64,000 nucleotides of DNA from Actinoallomurus soli (GTDB lineage: Bacteria; Actinomycetota; Actinomycetes; Streptosporangiales; Streptosporangiaceae): positions 1-64,000 of the forward strand of contig NZ_JAMXMV010000024.1 in NCBI RefSeq assembly GCF_024055715.1, written 5' to 3'. This document shows, one piece after another, positions 23,145 to 30,969 of this stretch. Each line of letters starts with the position of its first letter. The stretch's first letter is position 1. A model generated the notes under the pieces. That model was not told the origin of the DNA, searched no databases, and saw nothing but the letters and a program-made list of their open reading frames with translations. A program made the position numbers and the translations under genes.

Positions 23145-24089
23145 TTAGCCACCATCCTCTCCAGGCCGGGCGGGGAGCGCCTTGATCATCCGTGCACGGT
23201 TGCTGGACGTGAGTGCCGCCGGGTTGTACCCGTAGGTGGCCTTGAACAGCCGACTGAAGTGCGCCGGATCGGCGAACCCCCAGCGAGCGGCGACGGACGC
23301 GACGGTGCGGTCTGTCCCGGCCAACTCCGCGCGGCACCGCTCCAGACGGCGCCGGCGGATCAGGGCGGCCACCGTCAGCGGCTGGTCCTCGAAGAGCTTG
23401 TGCAGGCGGCGCACGGACATGTGGTGCGCCGCGGCCACCTTCGCCGGGCTGAGATCCCGGTCGGACAGCCTCGCCTCGATGAAGCCGACGATCCGGGAGC
23501 GCAGTGCCTCGTCGGGGGTCGGACGCGCATCATCCAGCTGAGCCGACAGCGCCACCGAGATCAGCTCGATCACTGCGGCCGCCGACCTGTCCGCCTCGTC
23601 CGCGCGGAATCCGGCCAGTGACCGCGCCATGCTCCGCGCGAGCGAGGACACCAGCGCCCCCGGGCCGCGGTCACCGCGAATGCGCACCCCGGCCAGCCGG
23701 ACGGCGGCGTCCGGGGCGAGCCGCAGCAAACGCCGCGGCACCAGCATGGTCACACTCGTGGTCGCGGTGGTGGCGAACCGGACCGGCCGCACCGGGTCGA
23801 TCAGGACGAGATCGCCCGGCTCGAGCACGGCCGTGTTGCCGCCCTGCTCGGCACGCACCCGCCCCCGCGTCACCAGCTCGATCTGCCACAGCTCGCTGTC
23901 CGGGTCACGGGCGGACCGCGCGTCTCGAAAGCACTCGCCCTCCGGGCTGACCAGCTCGGCCAGCCGCAAGGGCCCCAGGTCGCGAGTCACGACGCCACCG
24001 CGGAAGTCGCCGGCGGGGTGCCGGTGGCCGATCAGGGGCGGCAGATCAGTCTCCGCGAGCATCTCCAGAAAGGCATCGGCGTCAGTCAC
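23145..24089 (-). CDS. AraC family regulator
   Basis: A 314-residue activator. Residues 1-170 form an AraC-binding-like cupin region with VTRDLGPLRLAEL, LWQIELVTRGRVRAEQGG and LEPGDLVLIDPVRPVRF. The C-terminal 100 residues are the double HTH: DLSPAKVAAAHHMSVRRLHKLFED, then TVASVAARWGFADPAHFSRLFKATYGYNPAA, the AraC signature. The start is a GTG that overlaps the stop of the small upstream gene by 8 bases. The SnoaL-like gene directly downstream is a likely target or partner. Confidence 0.88.
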   Translation of the reverse strand: MTDADAFLEMLAETDLPPLIGHRHPAGDFRGGVVTRDLGPLRLAELVSPEGECFRDARSARDPDSELWQIELVTRGRVRAEQGGNTAVLEPGDLVLIDPVRPVRFATTATTSVTMLVPRRLLRLAPDAAVRLAGVRIRGDRGPGALVSSLARSMARSLAGFRADEADRSAAAVIELISVALSAQLDDARPTPDEALRSRIVGFIEARLSDRDLSPAKVAAAHHMSVRRLHKLFEDQPLTVAALIRRRRLERCRAELAGTDRTVASVAARWGFADPAHFSRLFKATYGYNPAALTSSNRARMIKALPARPGEDGG

Positions 24090-24306
24090 GGCACGACGAT
24101 ATCGGCGAGCCCGGGTAGGTGTTCTCCATTAGCGCCATTCTGCGGTCTAGTTCCGCAGAGGATCCGGAGGTCAGCCAGATGCCTGGTCTGCCCAACATGT
24201 AGCCGTGCGCGACATAGCAGTGGGTATATGCGCCGAAAAGGATGAGCCACCCCGGATGGGCGCGCCGGAGGCCGTACAGCTCCGCCTCGATGTCACCGGC
24301 CGTCAT
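24082..24306 (-). CDS. Small conserved-looking protein beside the ATPase gene
   Basis: A 74-residue protein, starting MTAGDIEAELYGLRRAHPGW, of unknown function. Its ATG overlaps the stop of the ATP-binding protein gene (ATGA), so translation is coupled. It is rich in aromatics (WLILFGAYTHCYVAHGYM), with a possible short hydrophobic stretch, and reads as a real protein rather than a shadow frame. Small proteins of this sort commonly accompany ATP-binding/XRE regulator pairs in actinomycetes. Its 3' end overlaps the AraC start by 8 bases. Confidence 0.6.
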   Translation of the reverse strand: MTAGDIEAELYGLRRAHPGWLILFGAYTHCYVAHGYMLGRPGIWLTSGSSAELDRRMALMENTYPGSPISSCRD

Positions 24307-24686
24307 CGTGTCACCCGGGCCCATACGACCTTCCGCGGGCCCTCCCGGCGTGCTCCCCAATCGGCGGCGAGCGCGTCGACGATCAGCAGACCCCGACCGC
24401 CCTCCGCGTCGGAGTCCCCGAACGCGTCCCTGACCCGAGGCTTCTCCGGTGACGAGTCCACCACCTCGATGAGCAGGGCGCCGTCCTCCGGAATCAGCCG
24501 GACGGCGAAGATCTCGCCGAGTCTGGCGGCGTTGGCGACGAGCTCACCCGTGACGGTGCCCGCGTCCTCCAGAAGTTCCGTCAGGCCCCACTCCTGCAAC
24601 CGATCTTTGAGTACGAGACGGGCGCACGGCGCCGCCGCCGCGTTCGGGCTGAGAGAGATTTCATACGGAAGACGCGATTCGATCAC
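24303..24686 (-). CDS. ATP-binding protein, anti-sigma regulatory factor type (HATPase)
   Basis: A 127-residue GHKL-type ATPase domain. Motifs are VTGELVANAARLG near residue 46 (N-box, with usual ELVxNA), IEVVDSSPEKPRV near 73 (G1 box), and EGGRGLLIVDALAADWGARR near 95 (G2 box). The fold is that of RsbW/SpoIIAB-like kinases, many of which accompany XRE regulators in actinomycetes. It is divergent from such an XRE gene across a 142-base gap. Catalytic competence and partner are unknown. Confidence 0.85.
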   Translation of the reverse strand: MIESRLPYEISLSPNAAAAPCARLVLKDRLQEWGLTELLEDAGTVTGELVANAARLGEIFAVRLIPEDGALLIEVVDSSPEKPRVRDAFGDSDAEGGRGLLIVDALAADWGARREGPRKVVWARVTR

Positions 24687-24828
24687 GAGACTTCCTCCGC
24701 GGTCGACGATTTCTCCTACCCCTCGCAGGTCGCTGAAGGGATTGCTTTCTCAGCGTGTCGCGCGTCGTTTACCGTCGATACGGTTTCGCCGCTACAGATT
24801 CAAACCATCGGCACGGGAGGTCGAATCG

Positions 24829-25638
24829 ATGGGACGGGAACGGGAACTCGATCCGCGCGTCTCGGCGATCGCGCAGTACGGCTATCGCCTCCGGTATTAC
24901 CGGAAAAAGGCCAATCTCTCCCAAGACGCATTAGGAGCACGAGTCGGGGTGACCGGCCAGATGATCGGTCACATCGAGACCGCCAAACGACCGACCACCC
25001 CGGAGATGTCCAAGGGCTTCGACGAGCTCTTCGGCCTCGACGCCTACTTCGAAGAGCTCTGGTGGCACGTCCGCCGCGAGCAGACCCCGAGCTGGTTCCG
25101 CGACTACGTCGCCGCCGAAGCCCGCGCCGCCTCCATCCGCCTCTTCAACCCCCTCCTGATTCCAGGGCTACTCCAGACCGAGGCGTACACGCGCGAAGTA
25201 CTGCGCGCCGGGCAACAGGACGGCAAGCTCGAACAACTCGTCGCCGCCCGGCTGGCGCGGCAGGAGATCCTCGATCGAGAGGATCCACCGTGGCTGGTCT
25301 TCGTCATCACCGAGTCGGCGCTACGGCGCATCGTGGGCGGCGCCGACATCATGCGTGAGCAGTACGCACGGCTGCTCGAACTGGCGGAGCGGCCGAACAT
25401 CGCGATCCATGTCCTGCCGGAGAGCGCACCCGTCTACCCGTCCGGCGGTTTCACGATCTTCAGCTTCGACGAAGCACCCGAGCTGGGATACGCCGAGGCC
25501 GTTAACGGCCATGGACCGCTGATCGAGCAGCGAAAAGCGATCGAGGGACTTAAAGTGATGTTCGACCTGATCAGATCCTCTGCCCTGCCTACGGAGGCGT
25601 CGGCGGATCTGATACGAGCCCTGATGGAAGGCACATGA
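24829..25638 (+). CDS. XRE family regulator with DUF5753 domain
   Basis: A 269-residue protein. The N-terminal HTH (GYRLRYYRKKANLSQDALGARVGVTGQMIGHIETAKRPTTPE) spans residues 18-60. The rest is the DUF5753 ligand-like domain: SWFRDYVAAEARAASIRLFNPLLIPGLLQTEAYTREVL, RQEILDREDPPWLVFVITESALRR and GFTIFSFDE. These proteins typically sit beside DUF397 and ATP-binding genes, as here. The frame is open far upstream (24205), but the ATG at 24829, preceded by GGGAGGTCG, gives the standard N-terminus. Confidence 0.9.
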   Translation: MGRERELDPRVSAIAQYGYRLRYYRKKANLSQDALGARVGVTGQMIGHIETAKRPTTPEMSKGFDELFGLDAYFEELWWHVRREQTPSWFRDYVAAEARAASIRLFNPLLIPGLLQTEAYTREVLRAGQQDGKLEQLVAARLARQEILDREDPPWLVFVITESALRRIVGGADIMREQYARLLELAERPNIAIHVLPESAPVYPSGGFTIFSFDEAPELGYAEAVNGHGPLIEQRKAIEGLKVMFDLIRSSALPTEASADLIRALMEGT

Positions 25639-25642
25639 GCCC

Positions 25643-25750
25643 GTGAACAGCTCCTCCCTGGAGTGGCGGAAGAGCACCCTCAGCGGTCAAGAGGGCGGGG
25701 AATGCGTCGAGGTCGCCGTGTTGGATGACGGCGATCGGTGCGGAGCCTGA
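25643..25750 (+). pseudogene. Truncated DUF397 protein
   Basis: A 35-codon frame starting GTG, 4 bases after the XRE stop. It encodes LEWRKSTLSGQEGGECVEVAV, the conserved N-terminal half of DUF397 proteins, then ends at TGA after DDGDRCGA. Complete family members run to about 60 residues with an RDSK...FTPxEW second half, which is absent from the DNA that follows. It is either a 3'-truncated remnant or an unusually short variant. Confidence 0.65.
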
Positions 25751-25787
25751 CCACACGTCGACCCCACCCGGCCGGTCATAACGTCCC

Positions 25788-26744
25788 TCAGCGTTCGTGG
25801 CCCGCGGTGAGCCAGGCGAGGTAGTCCTGGACGGCGCGCTCGGTGTCGTACGCGGGCGTGAAGCCGGTGTCCTGGTGGAGCCGGGTGATGTCGAGGTACT
25901 GGTCCTCGCCGGGGGCATCGGGACCGCGACCGGCGGGCAGGTCGTTCGCCGCGTCGGGGATGACGGTACGGATCGCCTCGACGACCTCGGCGTTCTTCGT
26001 CACGTGGCCGGAGCCGACGTTGTACGTGCGGTGGTGCAGGCTCGGCGCGGTCTGGAGCAGGGCGATGGCGCGGCCGCAGTCCTTGACGTAGCAGTAGTCG
26101 CCGCCGTCGTCGGCGTACGCGGGCCGGCGCGGCGGGGAGAAGTCGGCGGGCTCGCCCCTCACCGCGGCGTGCACGAGGCGGGGCACCGGGAAGAACGGCG
26201 ACTCGGTGCGGCCGAGCGGCCCCCAGATCGCCCCGATGCGCAGGTTGACCGCCTCGAACTCCGACCGCTCGGCGATCGTGCCCGCCAGCAGCTCGGCGCT
26301 CTTCTTGCCCGCGGGGATCGGGTGCGAGGCGGTCATCGACAGCGGCACGTCCTCGCGGAGCGCGGTGTCGTCCACTCCGAGGTAGACGCCGATCGTGCTC
26401 GCGAGGCTCACACGCGGTACGCCCCATTCGGTGGCCGCCCGCAGCACGTTCAGCAGACCGAGCGTGTTGGCCTGCACCTCATCGATAGGGGAGTGGTCAC
26501 GGAAGAACACCGCGGCGAGGTGCACGATGCCGGTGATGGGGTGGCGCCTGCCGAGCTCCAGCAGTGCTTCCGGGTCGGTGACGTCGAGCGGTTCGACGAA
26601 GACCCGCCGGCCGACCTCCTCTTCGAGGAAGGCGGGGATCCGGGCCGTACGGTGCCGGGTGAGCACGCAGGACTCGCCGAGGTCGAGCAGGGCGCGGGCG
26701 GTGTGGGAGCCGATGAAGCCGAGCCCGCCGGTGATCAGGATCAT
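25788..26744 (-). CDS. NAD-dependent epimerase/dehydratase (extended SDR)
   Basis: A 318-residue extended SDR protein. It has LITGGLGFIGSHTARALLDLG (NAD site, residues 3-23), HLAAVFF near 74 and SLASTIGVYLG near 112. The usual YxxxK is not apparent: the aligned stretch reads HPIPAGKKSAE, so the lysine is present but the tyrosine seems replaced. GSGHVTKNAEVVEAI resembles substrate-domain segments of nucleotide-sugar epimerases. It is divergent from a MarR gene with two matching boxes between them. An 87-base near-copy of part of this gene lies at 30837-30923. Confidence 0.82.
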   Translation of the reverse strand: MILITGGLGFIGSHTARALLDLGESCVLTRHRTARIPAFLEEEVGRRVFVEPLDVTDPEALLELGRRHPITGIVHLAAVFFRDHSPIDEVQANTLGLLNVLRAATEWGVPRVSLASTIGVYLGVDDTALREDVPLSMTASHPIPAGKKSAELLAGTIAERSEFEAVNLRIGAIWGPLGRTESPFFPVPRLVHAAVRGEPADFSPPRRPAYADDGGDYCYVKDCGRAIALLQTAPSLHHRTYNVGSGHVTKNAEVVEAIRTVIPDAANDLPAGRGPDAPGEDQYLDITRLHQDTGFTPAYDTERAVQDYLAWLTAGHER

Positions 26745-26765
26745 GCCAGGTCTCCAAGAAGATCG

Positions 26766-26810
26766 TTAGCTTGCTAATGAGACCGTAGCGGGCACGTCAT
26801 TAGCATGCAA
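26766..26810. promoter_or_regulatory. Two MarR-type boxes between divergent genes
   Basis: TTAGC-TT-GCTAA at 26766-26777 is a perfect palindrome. TTAGC-AT-GCAA at 26800-26810 repeats it, with centres about 34 bases apart. Both lie in the 86-base gap between the epimerase (minus) and the MarR gene (plus), a typical arrangement for joint repression. Confidence 0.65.
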
Positions 26811-26830
26811 CCGACCTTTAGGATCGAGAG

Positions 26831-27280
26831 GTGGACGACTTCCTGACGCTGCTGGTCCGGGCGCACAAACTGCTGCAGGCGGCCTCCGATGAGGCGATGA
26901 GCCGGCACGGCGTCCGGATCGGCCAGAACCTCATCCTGGAGGCGCTCTGGGAGACCGACGGCCTCACGCCGGGCGAGGTGGCCTCACGGGCCCGCCTGCC
27001 CATCACCACCCCGACGATCGTGAACACCGCCACGCGCATGGAGGCCGCCGGACTGCTCACCCGGCGCCGTGACCCGAACGACGGCCGGCTCGTCCGCCTC
27101 TACCTGACCGATCGCGCCCGCGCCGCCCGGCAGCCCATCAAGGAGGCCCGCCGCCGCCTGGAGGAGCACGCGACCGCCACCCTCACCGACGAGGAACGCG
27201 ACCACCTCCGTACCGCGCTCACCAAGATCCTTCAGCAGCTCGGCGCGGGCCAGGCCGACTCTGGCGGGGAGCATGGGTGA
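26831..27280 (+). CDS. MarR family regulator
   Basis: A 149-residue winged-helix regulator. The core (NLILEALWETDGLTPGEVASRARLPITTPTIVNTATRMEAAGLLTRRRDPNDGRLVRLYLTDRAR) spans residues 38-100, and the RDPNDGRLVRLYLT wing is diagnostic. The GTG start follows the two TTAGC palindromes, indicating autoregulation and control of the divergent epimerase. A strong hairpin terminator follows the stop. Confidence 0.9.
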   Translation: MDDFLTLLVRAHKLLQAASDEAMSRHGVRIGQNLILEALWETDGLTPGEVASRARLPITTPTIVNTATRMEAAGLLTRRRDPNDGRLVRLYLTDRARAARQPIKEARRRLEEHATATLTDEERDHLRTALTKILQQLGAGQADSGGEHG

Positions 27281-27290
27281 CCCCGGTCAT

Positions 27291-27327
27291 GCCCGGCACG
27301 CGGTGCGGTTCCCGCCGCGTGCCGGGC
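27291..27327. terminator. Bidirectional hairpin terminator
   Basis: GCCCGGCACGCGG at 27291-27303 pairs perfectly over 13 bases with CCGCGTGCCGGGC at 27315-27327. It lies between the convergent MarR and CU044_5270-type genes. Confidence 0.8.
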
Positions 27328-27336
27328 GGCTCGTCG

Positions 27337-28344
27337 TCAGGTGAGGCGACCGGGGCCGTCGACGATCCTCGTGCTCAGCAGGGCGGCGGCGGACAGCGTT
27401 CGGCCCTGCGGGACGCCCTTCAGATCGGCGAAGAGGCGGTGATACGCGGCCGCGTCGGCGAGCACGGTGCGGGAGCCGAGGGGGGCGTACGTCCTCCGGT
27501 CGAAGATGATCTCCTCGCGGATGCCTTCCCGGAAGGTGAGGGCCACGGCGACGCCGTGCCGTCCCGCGGCATCGGTCGAGTCACCGACCAGAGTGATGCC
27601 CTTGATCCTCTTGGTCGCCTGGAACAGCGCCGCCCGCAGTGAAGGCGGCAGGTAGCTCTCCGCCACCATTCCCCTGATGCCGTCGAAGACCTGCTCGTCG
27701 GCGCTCCGGTCACGAGCCGGGTCGGCGCTGTGCTGCGCCGGATACCGCTGGTGGAGCTGCGCGAGCAGCTTGCCGGGGTCGCGGGAGAGCCGGTCGAGCG
27801 AGGTGTAGTTGTTCGGGTCGCCCAGGGGCCCGCCACCCGGCTGCTTCAGCGCCGTGGTGGTCCACCCGCCGGTGGTGGAACCGCCGCCGGCGGTCCTGCG
27901 CTCCCGCAGCAGTCCCTCCCGCCGACCGTCCACGGGAAGCCAGATCCTGCGCCGCATGTCCTGCCACCTGGGCGCATACCCGGGACCGGACGCGTAGCCG
28001 CCGTCCAGTGACTCCGCGAAGACGTACTGATCGGCCCGGGGGCGCGGGTCGGGCTGCCGGCGGGCGGCCGTGGCGGCCCGGTCCAGCACCTGCACCGCGG
28101 CGGCCGGTACGGCGTTCAGCGTACGGCCGTGTTCGCCGTCACCGGTCGCCTGGACGACGACGAGGCCGGTGCAGGCCGCCACGCCGAGGGCGCCGATCCC
28201 CAGCGAGAGCCGGCCGAGATGGGGCACCGCCCGACGGCGGGACCGCGCACGCGCCGCGAGCCGTGCCCGCGCCGCGCGGACCGCGGCGGGTGAAGGCGCC
28301 GGCTGGGCGTCATGGTGGTCGCGCAGCATGGACATCTCATCCAT
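27337..28344 (-). CDS. CU044_5270-family membrane protein, probable anti-sigma partner
   Basis: A 335-residue protein with one transmembrane helix near residues 46-66 (LGIGALGVAACTGLVVVQA) after an Arg-rich cytoplasmic N-terminus. The extracellular part contains RRIWLPVDGRREGLLRER, PGKLLAQLHQRYPA, LVGDSTDAAGRHGVAVALTF and EEIIFDRRTYAPLGSRTVL, typical of actinobacterial CU044_5270-type proteins. These are regularly encoded directly after ECF sigma factors, as here, with an 8-base overlap. That implies an anti-sigma or signal-sensing role, although no ZAS zinc motif is visible. Confidence 0.8.
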   Translation of the reverse strand: MDEMSMLRDHHDAQPAPSPAAVRAARARLAARARSRRRAVPHLGRLSLGIGALGVAACTGLVVVQATGDGEHGRTLNAVPAAAVQVLDRAATAARRQPDPRPRADQYVFAESLDGGYASGPGYAPRWQDMRRRIWLPVDGRREGLLRERRTAGGGSTTGGWTTTALKQPGGGPLGDPNNYTSLDRLSRDPGKLLAQLHQRYPAQHSADPARDRSADEQVFDGIRGMVAESYLPPSLRAALFQATKRIKGITLVGDSTDAAGRHGVAVALTFREGIREEIIFDRRTYAPLGSRTVLADAAAYHRLFADLKGVPQGRTLSAAALLSTRIVDGPGRLT

Positions 28345-28939
28345 GGACGTACATCTCCTTACCGAGAGTCGTGCGAAGTCGTTTCTTGGCGCGGTTCAGC
28401 CGCGAGCCGACGGTTCCGGCGGGAATGCCGAGGGCGAGGGCCACCTCGTCGTACGTGAGCTGCCCGCATGCGACCAGCAGGAGTACGTCCCGGTCGCCCT
28501 TGGACAGGGCGGCCAGCGCGGCGGCCAGCCGTGGCTGCATGCGTTCGGCGCTGACCCTGTCGGCGACCTTGTCTTCGTGGGAGCCGCTGTCGTCACGGAC
28601 GTCCACGCGCGCCATCGCCCGGTACCGGCGCACCTCGGAGCGCCGATGACGGCCGATGAGGTTGGTGGCGATGCCGAAGAGCCAGGCGCCCGCCTCCGGC
28701 CGTGTCAGGTCGTATCGCCGGCGCTGGTCGAAGGCGGCCAGGAAGGTGTCCGCGGCGACGTCGTCGGCGGCGCTCGGGCCGAGCCGGGAGGACACGTACC
28801 GGTGAATTCGCGCGTAGTACCGCTCGAAGATCACTGAGAATCCCTCGGGGTCGTCCCGGGATCTTTCGATCACCTCCGCGTCGGTGGGCTCAGCAGGCAT
28901 TCGGGCGATTCCGGGCGCGGACGGGTCTGCAACGGCCAT
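28337..28939 (-). CDS. ECF-type RNA polymerase sigma factor
   Basis: A 200-residue sigma-70 family protein. Region 2 (FSVIFERYYARIHRYVSSRLGPSAADDVAADTFLAAF ... EAGAWLFGIATNLIGRHRR) spans residues 34-102. Region 4 (RLAAALAALSKGDRDVLLLVACGQLTYDEVALALGIPAGTVGSRLNRAKKRLR) spans about 135-190. The downstream membrane protein gene overlaps its 3' end and is the probable regulator. A divergent gene for a secreted protein lies 173 bases upstream and may belong to the regulon. The start codon at 28939 could alternatively be the internal ATG 13 residues on. Confidence 0.9.
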   Translation of the reverse strand: MAVADPSAPGIARMPAEPTDAEVIERSRDDPEGFSVIFERYYARIHRYVSSRLGPSAADDVAADTFLAAFDQRRRYDLTRPEAGAWLFGIATNLIGRHRRSEVRRYRAMARVDVRDDSGSHEDKVADRVSAERMQPRLAAALAALSKGDRDVLLLVACGQLTYDEVALALGIPAGTVGSRLNRAKKRLRTTLGKEMYVHG

Positions 28940-29112
28940 GCATCTGGTGCCTTTCGTGGGGTTGCGAGGTCACCGGTCATTGCCCGGACCCGGACTTCGT
29001 CTTCACGGCGATTTTTCCGGGGCCGCGCGGCCGAGGCCGTGAAGGGCGGCGGTGGCATCGGGCAATCACGGTCGGCCGCGACCCGCGCGGCCACCCTCTA
29101 GAGGAGACCTCT

Positions 29113-30777
29113 TTGATCGTCAGAAGAGCCGCCGCCGTGGGAGCGGTCGCCGCACTGGCCGCCGGCATGGTCGCGGCGTCCCCCGCCGGCGCCGCGCCCG
29201 TCGAACGGCGGCCGTCCCGCCACGTTCCCGACTTCACGAAACATCCGGTCGCCGACGGCCCGGCCCGCCGGACCGTGCCCCTCGGTGCCTCCCGAATGAG
29301 GGCGGCCGGCGCCGTCTCCGTCACGATCGACGTCCTCGACCGGCACGGCGACGCCCCCGCGACCGCCGACGACTCCAGCGTCACGTTCGCCCCGCTCGCG
29401 GGCGGCGACTGGATCGGCGCCGACCTCGCCGACGGGCACACGGCCGGCGAGATCCCCGCGGGCGACTACGCGGTCATGACCTGGGTGCAGACCCACGAGG
29501 CGGACGGCGTGACCTCCACGGCGCTCGTCTACCGGCCACGCGTGTCCGTCACCTCCTCGACCAGGGTGCTCCTCGACGCCCGCGAGGCGGTACCGATCAA
29601 CGCGGTCGTGGATCGTACGGACTCCCGTGTCCTCGACGGCGTGTTGTCCATCGGACAGAGGATCGGCACCGAGACCGTCGACCCGATCGCCCTCGTCGAC
29701 GTGGTCCACGGCTATGTCACGCCCACCGTCGCCGAACCGGGACTGGTCGTCCGCGCGCACGCGATGCTCACCCAGGGAGGCGTGGAGAAGGGCAGCCCGT
29801 GGCTGTACAACGTCGCGGCGATCGACCGCGACCGGGTCCCGCAGGACCCCGGCGTACGGGCCCGGACCAAGGACCTGGCCGCGGTGCGCACGACGTACGG
29901 CGTCCCCCAGGGCAGCGGCTGCGCGAGCAAGTACGTCGGCGCGGCCTGGACCGGATTCGGCACGTTCTTCCCCGAGAGCGTCGGCGCGGTGCCGGCCACC
30001 CGCACCGAGTACTTCACCCCCGGGATTCCCTGGGAGATGGACACCGGCTTCACCGGCGCGGACTGCTCCTTCGCCCCGGACGATACGGAGGCGTGGACGC
30101 GCGTCGAGACGTTCCCCCGTGCCGGTGCGTACGAGCGGGCGTGGAACGTCGGGCCCTTCGGGTTCGGGCGGTTCGACTCCGCGCCCGCGAGGGTCATCTG
30201 GGGAACGGGCGGCGACGACGCCGAACCCGCGCTCGCCGTGTCGGTGCTCGCCACCTCGACGGCCGGCGGCCCCCTTGCGCCCGTCACCGGGATGACGGGC
30301 ACCTCGGTCCTGCGCGACGCGGACGGCAAGGTCGTGGCCACCAGCGACCAGCCGGGCACGGCCCATGGCTGGCCCGCTCCGAAGCCGGGCCGCTACACCC
30401 TCACCATCGACGCCACGCGGAAGGCCCCCCGCTCCGACCTGTCCACGAGGCAGCACGCCGTGTGGACGCTCGCGGTGAAGAACGCCGACCCCCTGGCGCT
30501 GCCCACGATCAGTTACGACACACCACTGGACCTGCGCAGTCGTGCCCGGGCCGGCGCCGAACAACCGGTCACCGTGAAGGCCGACGGCGCCACGCGGCGG
30601 CTCACCCTCGACGTCTCCTACGACGACGGCAGGTCCTGGCAGACGCTGCCGGTGGAGAAGAGCGGCACCGCCTGGACGGCGACCGTCCACAATCCCACCA
30701 CGGGATACGTCTCGTTCCGTGCCACCGCCGACGGTGTCGAACAGACTCTGATCCGCGCGTACGGGATCAAGAGCTGA
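29113..30777 (+). CDS. Secreted protein of unknown function
   Basis: A 554-residue exported protein. The signal peptide (RRAAAVGAVAALAAGMVAAS-PAGAAP) ends near residue 30. The mature region seems to be built of beta-sandwich modules: SVTIDVLDRHGDAPATADDSSVTF near 70, LVYRPRVSVTSSTRVLLDARE near 135, and a C-terminal TLDVSYDDGRSWQTLPVEKSG ... YVSFRATADG Ig-like module. The Cys residues near 275 and 315 may pair. Actinobacterial secreted peptidases carry similar modules, but no catalytic motif was found. The start is a TTG at 29113, 6 bases after GAGGAGA; no better start keeps the signal peptide. It is divergent from the ECF sigma gene. Confidence 0.72.
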   Translation: MIVRRAAAVGAVAALAAGMVAASPAGAAPVERRPSRHVPDFTKHPVADGPARRTVPLGASRMRAAGAVSVTIDVLDRHGDAPATADDSSVTFAPLAGGDWIGADLADGHTAGEIPAGDYAVMTWVQTHEADGVTSTALVYRPRVSVTSSTRVLLDAREAVPINAVVDRTDSRVLDGVLSIGQRIGTETVDPIALVDVVHGYVTPTVAEPGLVVRAHAMLTQGGVEKGSPWLYNVAAIDRDRVPQDPGVRARTKDLAAVRTTYGVPQGSGCASKYVGAAWTGFGTFFPESVGAVPATRTEYFTPGIPWEMDTGFTGADCSFAPDDTEAWTRVETFPRAGAYERAWNVGPFGFGRFDSAPARVIWGTGGDDAEPALAVSVLATSTAGGPLAPVTGMTGTSVLRDADGKVVATSDQPGTAHGWPAPKPGRYTLTIDATRKAPRSDLSTRQHAVWTLAVKNADPLALPTISYDTPLDLRSRARAGAEQPVTVKADGATRRLTLDVSYDDGRSWQTLPVEKSGTAWTATVHNPTTGYVSFRATADGVEQTLIRAYGIKS

Positions 30778-30836
30778 TCACCGGCTCGGTTCGCCCGCCG
30801 GCCGGGCCCCGATCGTGGGCCTGGCCGGCCCGAGGG

Positions 30837-30923
30837 GTTGGCCTGCACCTCGTCGATGGGGGAGTGGCCACGGAAGAACACCGCGGCGAGGTGCACGATG
30901 CCGGTGATGGGGTGGCGCCTGCC
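30837..30923 (-). pseudogene. Fragment of the NAD-dependent epimerase gene
   Basis: These 87 bases match 26466-26552, inside the epimerase gene, with three substitutions and no gaps. They encode part of HLAAVFFRGHSPIDEVQAN. The match ends abruptly on both sides. The flanking 30778-30969 otherwise holds a GC-rich hairpin after the secreted-protein gene and no gene. Confidence 0.85.
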
Positions 30924-30969
30924 CAGTTAGGTGGAGGTGGCGAGCTCCCACGCCCGGGTAGGGGAGGCG

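Noticed and set aside
30778-30969. Gene in the gap before the beta-propeller gene
   Set aside because: Apart from a hairpin and the epimerase fragment no start, frame or motif is present.
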